A stretch of DNA of 41,946 nt from Priapulus caudatus (taxonomy: Eukaryota; Priapulida; Priapulimorpha; Priapulimorphida; Priapulidae): positions 577,193-619,138 of the forward strand of contig NW_014577137.1 of NCBI RefSeq assembly GCF_000485595.1. Direction: 5' to 3'. Position 1 is the first letter of the stretch, and the number at the start of each line of letters is the position of its first letter. Positions 34,897 to 41,946 of this stretch are shown one piece after another. Made by a program: the position numbers and the translations under genes. Below the pieces are notes generated by a model, which made no database searches, was not told the DNA's origin, and worked only from the letters and a program-made list of their open reading frames with translations.

Positions 34897-37383
34897 CTCT
34901 CCTTACATATATATATATATGTCTTATCATTCTACCTCGATGTTAACAGACAGTTCATCGAGACAGCGACAGACATGTACCTGTCGGACGCCGCCACGCG
35001 CCGTAAGATCCACGTCAGCATCGCTCATCTCTTCCTCGGCACTTGGAGCGAAGGCAGGAAGAAGAAGCTGCACCTAAGTCAGCGCGGGGAGACCTACCTC
35101 GCCGACCGCAACATCGACCCGCAGCCGCTACGCTTCGGAGAGGAGCGGTATAACTACAGGAAGCTACGGGAGCTGCCCTACCACCTAATAGAAGCTGGCA
35201 TGATAGACGAGCTGGCCCACCACTGCTTCGGTAATAATAATAATCTAGTTGTCGATTGATAATTATTTCTTTTATGATGATCTTTAATTATGAGTGAGAA
35301 TTATTACGATAAATAATTATAGATGATTTATGATAAATACATATTGATCGATAGTAATGAATTAGTATTAGTAATTAAATTATTCTATTCATAGTGATTT
35401 AACTAGTAATCTATACTAGTTCATGTGCCAAGTGTTTTAATTTACTTTAACGTACGCGTTTAAAGATAAATACATGCTGGCCGAAGGCTGTATGCAACTA
35501 CGCAAACCAATCATCTGGCACTTACCATATAAGAACCGCATTACTGAAACGCGATGCTAAATAATTTTTGTTAAGTCATTTCCTTAGCTTAATGTAGTTA
35601 ATTATGAAGTATGCGCAGGTCCCACCGCGAAGGCCATTGACATTAAAACAGGACGTAGTGACCTTGCTCAGTGTCATTGTCCTTGAAACAGTTCGTAGTG
35701 ATCTTGCTTATAATGTCGTCATCTACGAGGCAGAGGTAGTGCCTATATATGCGGGCCTTCATAATATGCTCTGCGCTTAAGTTTATAATTAAAATTAAAA
35801 TTTCAGTTTAAAATGTCGGCGTCGCAGTACACACTTATCCTCGGGAATTCATTTAATCTATCGATATAATTACCGGTAACTCGATCTGGCCTGTGAGTGT
35901 GAACTGAATGTAAGTGCAGCGCATCTCGCATGAGACTGTGAAGTGTAGATAAATGAACGAGGCATCCGTGCGCGGCTAATGCTGTGGGAGACGAGTGAAG
36001 ATAGGAGCTAATGCAGTGTGAGCAGAGCGTAAACGCGCCGCATCACACAGACTAGTTACGACTAATTACCATTGTTCACCTGAAAGGCTCCATGTGTGGG
36101 TAATGAAAACTATAGTCGCCTTGCAGTACTACTATGTTTACTCTCTCTTTCCCTCTTCTCTCTTTTTTCTTCCTATCTCTCCCTTTCTTTATCCGTATGC
36201 TCATTCTTTTGCATTGTCTCTTTTTTTCCAACCTCATTTTGCTATTTATAATAATGATCTAACTAGCTCTTTCGCCATTCTATTTCGCGCGCTCTTTCTC
36301 TCTCTCTCTCTCTCGTTCTTTTCTCTTGTTCTCTCTCTCTCTCTCTCACTCTTTATCTCTCTCTCTCTATCGATCTATTTATCTTCCTTCCTTTCTCTTG
36401 CTCTCACCTCCTGCCTCTCTAACCCGAATGTTTTGCTCTCTTCCTCTTCTATCTCGCCATCAGTAATGAACACATAATGACTGAATACACAATTCTCATG
36501 CTGCAGGATGCTACGAGTGGCTCGACGTGAAATGGCGCGCCACGAGCGTGCAGGAAATCATCAACGACTTCAACCAGCTGCTCGAGCGGCGAGGCGAGAA
36601 CGCTGAGATACGGTTGCTACGCGACGCTTTCCGTCTGCTGAAGCCGACAGTCGAGTTCCCTGGCAGCACGGCGACGCTAGGAGAGGAGCTTATTGGAAGG
36701 CTGACCGTACTGCGTGAAAACTACCCGCAGTTCATAGGCAAGGTACGGTGCCCGCAACCCGCAGTAGGAGACGATGGGTTACGATTCTAGGAAGGGGAGA
36801 AGAGTTGTGTTTAGTGTGTATGCGGGACCGCTACTGCGTATGAGGTAAGTTGCCTCAGCTGTGTGCGACGATGGCAGCTTAGGTGGGAGAGTGAGTGATG
36901 TCATTTTTGATGAGAGTTAGAAAGAAAGCGGTTGTTTTACTTGGTGAATTTTCGTGGTTTTCTTTTTTATGCGGTGGTGTTTTATATGAATAAGGGTTAT
37001 TCTCTGATGTGTGTGTGTAGAAAAAGAAGGGATATATTGCCTTTCGCATTTTCCATCTAGTTTGAAGAGATGCATTTATAAATATAGGGAGACGCGCGGT
37101 GTGCATAACGTAACAAGATTTCTCCTGTTTGTACTCATGTAGCTCGTGGAGGAATGTCACCACTCCTTAGAGATGGCCCCACACGCGCTGCTGATCCCGC
37201 GGAATGCCTGCTTTCAATCGCCCGGCGGGTCGCTACGGGCAACGCTTGTCGGCCATCTTGGAGGCATCACAGATCTCGTTCTGTCCGATGGTGGAAGCAT
37301 CATGGTGACATCGAGTGACGACGGAACAGCGAAGATCTGGGACCTGTCAACAGATGCCGCCACCTACACTTTGTCTCATCCGG
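21172..37383 (+). CDS. NACHT and WD-repeat domain protein, NWD1/NWD2-like (3' partial, 13 exons)
   Basis: A STAND-class signalling ATPase. Thirteen exons (listed below) join without phase conflict into 963 codons. Residues about 22-220 are a DUF4062 domain (VRIFMSSTF, then [39 protein letters not shown]). Residues 373-590 are the NACHT ATPase: Walker [10 protein letters not shown] at 391-399, Walker [13 protein letters not shown] at 482-493, and RLVVSTMP at 514-521 in the sensor position. Residues 590-883 form a helical linker with the family motif [13 protein letters not shown]. The first WD40 repeat is at about 914-952 (GH at 920-921, WD at 949-950). Vertebrate NWD proteins run to about 1,500-1,800 residues, so half the protein, mainly WD40 repeats, lies beyond the window. 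All ATPase residues are present. The start is the first ATG of the exon carrying the DUF4062 beginning. Whether it is closer to NWD1 or NWD2 needs a tree. Confidence 0.92.
21314..21342. repeat. (AT)n in NWD-like intron 1
   Basis: AT dinucleotide run 40 bases after the exon 1 donor. Confidence 0.9.
21500..21741. repeat. (AT)n followed by GT/GTGC repeat
   Basis: AT repeat to about 21,572, then GT, GTGC and CGCGCG units to 21,741. The alternating purine-pyrimidine run is long enough to favour Z-DNA. Confidence 0.95.
21742..23507 (+). other. NWD-like intron 1, remainder
   Basis: AT-rich intron. Minus-strand open frames at 21,832-22,104 and 22,826-23,056 have no family I recognise; CTCCGGGCAACGTGATGAAA on the minus strand near 22,020 hints at an old dispersed repeat. 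Confidence 0.5.
23508..23593 (+). CDS. NWD-like exon 2
   Basis: Acceptor GCGACAG, donor CAG|GTAAGC. Encodes [20 protein letters not shown] and CQSMGLDFQ, the conserved DUF4062 helix 1. Confidence 0.88.
23594..24700 (+). repeat. NWD-like intron 2: GAT/ATG triplets, GT, CA and CT tracts
   Basis: GATGAT-rich stretch at about 23,700-23,800, GT/GTGC at 24,036-24,150, CA at 24,443-24,525 and CT at 24,524-24,640. No coding sequence seen besides the flanking exons. Confidence 0.85.
24701..24817 (+). CDS. NWD-like exon 3
   Basis: Acceptor TTCTCTATAG, donor GTG|GTACAT. Encodes [20 protein letters not shown] and [19 protein letters not shown], the strongest DUF4062 signature. Confidence 0.9.
24818..25658 (+). 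other. NWD-like intron 3
   Basis: Non-coding; no notable repeat. It contains AGGTGGCGCAGC at about 25,374, a partial CTCF-like core. Confidence 0.5.
25659..26013 (+). CDS. NWD-like exon 4
   Basis: Acceptor GCATCTAG, donor G|GTATTT. 118 codons from [16 protein letters not shown] to NYFGLYGKS, completing DUF4062. The intron that follows contains the 862-base assembly gap, but the phase match with the next exon argues that no exon is hidden there, or only one of length divisible by three. Confidence 0.9.
26098..26187. repeat. (CT)n running into assembly gap
   Basis: Nearly pure CT repeat that ends at the first N, the probable cause of the gap. Confidence 0.95.
26188..27049. other. 862-base assembly gap (N)
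   Basis: Unknown sequence within NWD-like intron 4. Very long open frames across it are produced by the N run and are meaningless. Confidence 0.98.
27055..27662. repeat. ~25-bp GC-rich minisatellite with inverted terminal units
   Basis: Tandem units of the form CGTGTATAACACTGACAACA plus CGCGGG. About 20 units run in one orientation to about 27,540; the last block (about 27,605-27,662) is in the opposite orientation (GCGTGTTGGCAGTAG, TCTGTATTATACACGC). Units also contain the self-complementary CACGCGGGCGTG. Confidence 0.88.
27830..27895. repeat. (TTGTG)n-like short repeat
   Basis: GTTGTGTTGTG pentamer and octamer variants for about 65 bases in intron 4. Confidence 0.8.
28266..28380 (+). CDS. 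NWD-like exon 5
   Basis: Acceptor AACGCAG (weak pyrimidine tract), donor AG|GTACTC. Encodes [20 protein letters not shown] and [17 protein letters not shown], the region between DUF4062 and NACHT. Confidence 0.87.
28390..29165. repeat. Degenerate TATACAGGTATAT-type repeat around the MITE
   Basis: Loosely periodic ACAGGTATAT / ATACAGATATG units occur on both sides of the MITE (28,390-28,527 and 28,970-29,165), suggesting that the element landed in an older minisatellite starting at the exon 5 donor. Confidence 0.5.
28528..28889. mobile_element. MITE-like element with ~25-bp terminal inverted repeats
   Basis: The left end, TTTAGTATCATCGCCCGAGT, is matched in reverse complement by the right end ACTCGGGCATGATACTAAA (ends at 28,889). 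Inside are an internal inverted pair (CTAGGTGATT/AATCACCT), a CCAAT-box-like CTGATTGGT, two E2F-like GCGCCAAA sites and a YY1-like ATGGCGGC, then about 180 bases of A/T only. It is 362 bp with no coding capacity, so non-autonomous. The target-site duplication is not clear because the flank is an AT run. Confidence 0.75.
29749..29897. repeat. (GAGT)n then (GT)n microsatellite
   Basis: GAGT tetranucleotides to about 29,826 followed by an uninterrupted GT run to 29,897, in NWD-like intron 5. Confidence 0.97.
29966..30010 (+). repeat. Short degenerate telomere-like stretch
   Basis: GGTTAGGGTTTG, TTAGGTTTAGGGTTAGG and GATTAGG resemble the metazoan TTAGGG telomere repeat. Only a few imperfect units are present. 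Confidence 0.45.
30265..30395 (+). CDS. NWD-like exon 6
   Basis: Acceptor TTACTTTGCAG, donor AAAAG|GTGTAT. Encodes [20 protein letters not shown] and the following helix to IKWDEK; leaves in phase 1. Confidence 0.87.
30496..30775. repeat. CTT/CTCCTT pyrimidine tract
   Basis: About 280 bases of almost pure pyrimidine on the plus strand in intron 6. Confidence 0.92.
30821..31004 (+). repeat. Degenerate copies of the exon 7 5' edge
   Basis: Exon 7 begins GTGTGAGTTCTGAGATCGAT. Upstream intronic copies read GTGCGAGTTCTGAGATTAT (about 30,830), GTGTGAGTTGTATCATCAT (about 30,896), CTAGTTCTGAGATCATTT (about 30,937) and GTGTGCGTTCTGATATCGTC (about 30,969). They are joined by ACATTAATTA/ATGAATTACAT linkers. 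Confidence 0.75.
31005..31213 (+). CDS. NWD-like exon 7
   Basis: Acceptor TTTATTGCAG, donor CTACAG|GTGACG. Encodes [20 protein letters not shown] through GRDDMLQ, just before the P-loop exon. Both edges of this exon are echoed in the flanking introns (30,821-31,004 and 31,213-31,500). Confidence 0.9.
31208..31500 (+). repeat. 16-bp minisatellite of 5' splice-site copies at exon 7 donor
   Basis: The exon ends GACATGCTACAG and the intron starts GTGACGTGAT. The intron then repeats GTGACATGATATACAG about 15 times, with ACAAATGAC variants, ending with CAGACGACATGCTACATGTGA, which still resembles the exon end GACGACATGCTACAG. Most units contain CAG|GTGAC, a usable donor-like string. Confidence 0.88.
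31662..32308 (+). CDS. NWD-like exon 8 (NACHT ATPase core)
   Basis: The largest exon, 215 codons, holding the whole nucleotide-binding core: Walker [10 protein letters not shown], Walker B LDALDQL and the RLVVSTMP strand. Acceptor TCATATAG, donor CG|GTGAGT. It is clearly more GC-rich than its intronic surroundings, with many CGTCGT codon pairs. Confidence 0.95.
32455..32712. repeat. CTG/CTA/GTT/CGTC triplet tract
   Basis: Mixed triplet repeats in intron 8, shifting from CTG/CTA to GTT and CGTCGT units. Confidence 0.92.
32796..32960 (+). CDS. NWD-like exon 9
   Basis: Acceptor ACGCTACAG, donor AA|GTGAGT. Encodes [20 protein letters not shown] to [13 protein letters not shown], helical domain after NACHT. 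Confidence 0.88.
32988..33960. repeat. (ATCT)n, then CT, AT and GT tracts
   Basis: About 790 bases of ATCT tetranucleotides with scattered interruptions, followed by CT (to about 33,822), AT (to 33,848) and GT/TGTGTGCTG repeats (to 33,960), filling intron 9. Confidence 0.97.
34164..34367 (+). CDS. NWD-like exon 10
   Basis: Acceptor GCGCGCAG, donor AG|GTCAGA. Encodes [20 protein letters not shown] through [19 protein letters not shown]; the LTE-EL-D-LS pattern is the winged-helix-like segment typical of STAND linkers. Confidence 0.9.
34671..34920. repeat. (ATCT)n with GTCT and AT variants
   Basis: Second ATCT array, in intron 10, ending 30 bases before exon 11; includes a short run of TGTC units near 34,815-34,840. 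Confidence 0.97.
34950..35230 (+). CDS. NWD-like exon 11
   Basis: Acceptor TGTTAACAG, donor CG|GTAATA. Encodes [20 protein letters not shown], the [10 protein letters not shown] segment and [18 protein letters not shown], a motif conserved across NWD and TEP1-like proteins. Confidence 0.92.
35231..36506 (+). other. NWD-like intron 11
   Basis: AT-rich first part, then GC-richer sequence at about 35,620-36,060 without a recognisable exon, then CT-rich DNA at 36,130-36,430. Two related stretches near 35,640 and 35,680 (TTAAAACAGGACGTAGTGACC and TTGAAACAGTTCGTAGTGAT, each followed by TTGCT) form a small direct repeat. Confidence 0.5.
36507..36742 (+). CDS. NWD-like exon 12
   Basis: Acceptor ATGCTGCAG, donor AAG|GTACGG. 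Encodes [20 protein letters not shown] to NYPQFIGK, the last helices before the WD40 region. Confidence 0.9.
37143..37383 (+). CDS. NWD-like exon 13 (first WD40 repeat)
   Basis: Acceptor CTCATGTAG, donor G|GTACCG. Encodes [20 protein letters not shown] and the first WD40 repeat, from [17 protein letters not shown] to [14 protein letters not shown]. Leaves in phase 1. The intron starts directly with triplet repeats; no further exon is seen to the end of the window. Confidence 0.9.
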
Positions 37384-37385
37384 GT

Positions 37386-37965
<580 letters not shown>

Positions 37966-38344
37966 TTGATCCAAGCTGCTGAGTAAAAAATACACTCTCG
38001 CGTTTACTGTGATGATGCACATAAAACACATTGCACACAAGCAATTAATAGCTTTAATACACTTACCAACAATGAGGTCGCTTTCGCAAAGACTATCGTC
38101 TAACAGGCAGTTAGTGCATGTGTTATCCACGAGAGGCGCAGTAATTGCATTTCCGTATACGACAAGTCGTAAAGCAATGTGGTAACGATTATCAGGACGA
38201 GACTACTCGTATAAATATTATAATAAGATTATGCTACATTGCCCGTGAGACCGAGTAGGAAACATTATTAGAAAGACTGTTTGCGAATCGCAGAGCGCCA
38301 TCTTTTTCGTACGGCCAACGGCGATATACACATAATATATATGC

Positions 38345-39495
38345 AACTCTAGTTTGAACGTACTAGATCGGCCGAAAAAACTTATCTTGGCAGTCAACGG
38401 TGACCGACGTCCGTGCGCCATTTTCATGTACATTAGCATAGGTGGAAATCGTGGCGCGATGCTGCGAGCAAAGTGCATATTATAGATAGGATTTTACCAT
38501 GCACACGTGCCGCTGGCCCGCCCAGCTCTAGTTTGAACGTACTAGATTGGCCGAAAAAACTTATCATGGCAGTCAACGGTGACCGACGTCCGTGCGCCAT
38601 TTTCATGTACATTATCATAGGCGGAAATCATGGCGCGATGCTGCGAGCTAAGTTATTGTTATAGATATTGATTTTACCATGCAAGCGTGCCGTGGGCCCG
38701 CCTGGCTCTAGTTTGAACGTACAAGATCGGCCGAAGACAAATATCTTGGTAGTCAACGGCGACCGACATCCGTGCGCCATTTTCATGTACATTAGCATAG
38801 GTGAAAATCGTGGCGCGATGCTTGCGAGCAAAGTTATTATTGTAGATTGGATTTTACCATGCACACGTGCCGTCGGCCCGCCCAGTGCTCGTTTGAACGT
38901 ATAAGATTGGCCGAAAAACATTATCTTGGCAGTCAACGGTGACCGATGTCCGTGCGCCATTTTCATGTACATTAGCATAGGTGGGAACACAGGGCGTGAT
39001 GATGCGATCTAAGTTATTGTTATAGATTTGATTATACCATGCACGCGTGCCGTGGGCCCGCCTGGCTCTAGTTTGAACGTACTAGATCGGCCGAACAAAC
39101 TTATCATGGCAGTCAACGGTGACGACGTCCGTGCGCCATTTTCATGTACATTAGCATAGGTGGAAATCATGGCGCGATGCTGCGAGCAAAGTGAATATTG
39201 CAGATTGTATTTAATCATACACTCGTGATGTGAATTCGTCTGGCTCCAGATTGAACGTATGATTTCGGCCGAAGAAAATTTTCTTTGCAATCAACGGCGA
39301 CCGACGTCCGTGCGCCATTTTCATGCTCATTAGCATAGGTGGAAACCCAGGGCGTGGTGCTGCGAGCAAAGTGAATAGTATAGATCGGATTTTACCATGC
39401 ACCCGTGCCATCGGCCCGCCCGCAACGAGTTTGAACGTATGAGAACGGCCGAAGAAAATTTTCTTGGCAGTCAACGGTGACCGACGCACGAGCGC
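38345..39495. repeat. ~180-bp tandem satellite, 7 copies
   Basis: The landmark TTTGAACGT (or TTGAACGT) recurs at about 38,352, 38,531, 38,711, 38,891, 39,071, 39,249 and 39,429, a period of 178-180. Units share CAGTCAACGGTGACCGACGT, GCGCCATTTTCATGTACATT and TTTTACCATGCAC. The period is a multiple of three, so the minus strand stays open across several units with a recurring MYMKMAHGRRSPLTAKI-type string. Confidence 0.95.
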
Positions 39496-39499
39496 CAAA

Positions 39500-39625
39500 A
39501 GGCCGATCTAAAAAATTCATTTTGCTCGCAACATCCAATCACGATCCCACACCTATGGTAATGTACATAGAAATGGCGGTCGTGACGTCGGTCGCCGTTG
39601 ATAGCCAAGATAATTTTCTTGCCAG
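39500..39625. repeat. Inverted partial copy of the 180-bp unit
   Basis: ACCTATGGTAATGTACATAG, GACGTCGGTCGCCGTTGATA and GCCAAGATAATTTTCTTG are reverse-complement versions of unit landmarks, preceded by the inverted GCGAGCAAA region. The array thus ends with a unit in opposite orientation. Confidence 0.85.
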
Positions 39626-40075
39626 AATAGCACAATTACAAACCAATCTCATTTCTAATACCTTCTCGACGTTCACGGCGTATCTATTTTGCGTTAATAA
39701 CGCAAATTTGTGCGCTCTACTTTATAATCTTACTGCAAAATTATTAAATTCGTGCAATAACTTACTGTTGTATGCAACATATATGCTGTAAGATGCTGTA
39801 TACTTTGTCAAATCTTAAAGAGTATATATATTAGTCTACACTTCGAGGGTATATCATTGTCAGGAGTAAATAAAAATACGCAGTGGCTACGCGTCCGGTC
39901 ATCCATTACAAAGCTCAGCACAGATTCCCAAAACCACCTCATGATTATGCCACACCCCCATTCAAATCGTTGATTTTAATGGATTTAAAATCGCTTCAAA
40001 AATTACAATTTTTTTAAATAAAATGCCTAAAGGTAATATTATGATAAAAACTTATTTTTACTGATAAAAATATAG
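39626..40075. other. Spacer between the two tandem arrays
   Basis: AT-rich non-coding DNA; contains TCAGGAGTAAATAA at about 39,860, another trace of the CAGGAGTA motif. Confidence 0.45.
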
Positions 40076-40079
40076 TTGG

Positions 40080-41946
40080 GTTCACATAAGAAATATACCT
40101 GTGTGTAGATGTATATGGGATAAAAGTCTATTACCATGGCGCTTGTAAAAGATGGTACGACGCCCTATCTTGCAGGGTACCCTGGACATAGTGTTTCTGA
40201 CAGCATTCTCTCAGATAAATGTACGTGTGTATATTCGCCGGAAAACTCGTCATTTTAACAAATACTGGGCATATGCAACCAAGGATATGGCCGCCTGCCA
40301 CATTAGCAAACATAAAATTTTATCTATATTCCACACGCTAAAATGCGGGTTCGCGCATTCGCAGTAACTCACTAAATAACTGATATTTTTATTCAAAAAC
40401 GTATTTAAACTGGAGATGGGGTACCCGTGTGTAGATTAACGGGATAAAATTCTATATCTTTGGCTCTTGTAAAAGATGGTACTACGCCCTAGCTTGCAGG
40501 TTACCCGAACATAGTGTTTCTAGCAGCATTCTCTCAGATACATGAACGTGTTTATATTCGCCGCAAAACTAGTCATTTTAACAGATACTGGGCATATGCA
40601 ACCCAGGATATGACCGCCTGACACAGTAGAAAATATTCTAGAATTTTACATTTGTTGAACAGGCTAAAATGCGGGTTCGCACATGCGCAGTAACAAAGTC
40701 AATAACTGATATTTTGATTCAAAAACGTGTTTAAAACTGGAGCGGGGGTACCCGTGTGCAGATTTATAGGATAAAGGTCTATTGCTATGGCGCTTGTAAA
40801 AGATCGTACGACGCCCTAGCTTGCAGGGTAACCCGGAAATGTTTCTGGCAGAATTCTCTCAGAAACATGGACGTGTATATATTTGCCGAACAACTCGTTA
40901 TTTAACAGATACTGGGGCATTATGCAACCCAGGATATGGCCGTCCGCCACATTAGCAAATATTATAGGCTTTTATCTATGGTCCACAGGCTAAAATGCGG
41001 CTTCGCGCATGCGCAGTAACTCACAAAATAACGGATATGTTGATTCACAAACGTGTTTAAACTGGAGTTGGGATATACCTGTGTGTAGATTTATGAGATA
41101 AAACTATAATGCTATGGCTCAGGTCAAAGATGGTACGACGCCCTAGCTTGCACGGTACCACGTACATAGTGTTTCTGGCAGCATTCTCTCAGATATATGT
41201 ACGTGTATATATTTGCCAGAAAACTTGTCATTTTAACAGATACTGGGCATATGCAACACAGGATATGACCGCTTGCCACATTATAAAATATTCTAAATTT
41301 TACATTTGTTGCACAGGCTAAAATGCGGGTCCGCGCATGACCAGTAACTCACGAAATAACCCATATGTGTATTCAAAAACGTGTTTAAACTGGAGCTGGG
41401 GTACCTGTGTGTAGATTTATGGGATAAAACTATAATGCTATTACTCAGGTCAAAGATGATACGAACCCTAGCTTGCACGGTACCACGGACATAGTGTTTT
41501 TGGCAGCATTCACTTAGATATATGTACGTGTATATATTTGCAAGAAAACTCGTTATTTTAACAGATATTGGGCATATGCAACCCAGGATATGATCGCCTG
41601 CCACATAAAACATTCTAAATTTTACATTTGTTGCACAGGCTGAAATGCGGGTTCGCGCATGCCCAGTAACTCACGAAATAACCGATATGTTCATTCAAAA
41701 ACGTGTTTAAACTGCAGCGGGGGTACCCTTGTGTAGATTTATAGCATAAAAGTATATTTCTATGGCTCTTGTAAAAGATGGTACGACGCCCTAGCTTTCA
41801 CGGTACGTGTTTCTGGCAGCATGCTCTCAGATACATGTACGTGTATATATTCGACGGAAAACTCGTCATTTTAACAGATACTGTGCATATGCAACCCAGG
41901 ATATGACCGCCTGCCACAATGGAAACAAAGTATTCTAGAATTTTAT
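40080..41946. repeat. ~325-bp tandem satellite, nearly 6 copies, continuing off the window
   Basis: The landmark GATGGTACGACGCCCT (with variants) recurs at 40,151, 40,475, 40,802, 41,129, 41,455 and 41,777, a period of 322-327. Each unit carries TACTGGGCATATGCAACC, GGCTAAAATGCGGGTTCG and a GCGCATGCGCAG-type site. The array is still running at the last base. Confidence 0.95.
41003..41014. promoter_or_regulatory. NRF-1-like site in satellite unit
   Basis: CGCGCATGCGCA fits the NRF-1 consensus YGCGCAYGCGCR. The equivalent position in other units is one to three bases diverged (near 40,346, 40,677, 41,332 and 41,654). Motif match only. Confidence 0.4.

Overview
The window is nuclear DNA of an invertebrate animal. 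Genes are split into short exons with GT-AG introns, both recognisable proteins are metazoan families, and simple repeats are extremely dense. I cannot name the species; a dispersed repeat at about 10.16-10.60 kb looks like families I recall from marine invertebrates, which is a weak hint only.

Layout. 1-4.7 kb: non-coding DNA with a hairpin-rich cluster and a ~1 kb CTG/CTA triplet tract. 4.7-7.3 kb (+): ARL6IP1, an ER membrane-shaping protein, five exons seen, first exon not found; a long 3' UTR probably runs to a poly(A) signal at 10,065. 10.1-17.5 kb: CA/GT, CT and GAA tracts, a fold-back inverted duplication (11.86-12.25 kb), and scattered possible exons of unknown genes: a membrane exon on the minus strand (14,487-14,678), a segment of unresolved strand (15,744-15,915) and a membrane terminal exon on the plus strand (17,563-17,801). 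17.8-21.1 kb: intergenic, repeat-rich. 21.2-37.4 kb (+): first 13 coding exons (963 codons) of a NACHT and WD-repeat protein of the NWD1/NWD2 group, with an N-terminal DUF4062 domain, an intact NACHT P-loop ATPase, a helical linker and the first WD40 repeat. Remaining WD40 exons lie beyond the window. 37.4-41.9 kb: its intron 13, holding an ACT tract with an inserted hairpin, a ~180-bp tandem array closed by an inverted copy, and a ~325-bp tandem array that runs off the end.

Exon phases were joined by hand and agree at every junction of both recognised genes, so those models are firm apart from the missing ends. The two genes have no evident functional link.

The most unusual pattern is that several intronic minisatellites look as if they grew out of exon edges: the last ARL6IP1 intron repeats its own 3' splice acceptor, and NWD exon 7 is flanked on both sides by repeats of its own two edges. 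Two stretches of N (11,188-11,212 and 26,188-27,049) are assembly gaps that start in CT repeats.
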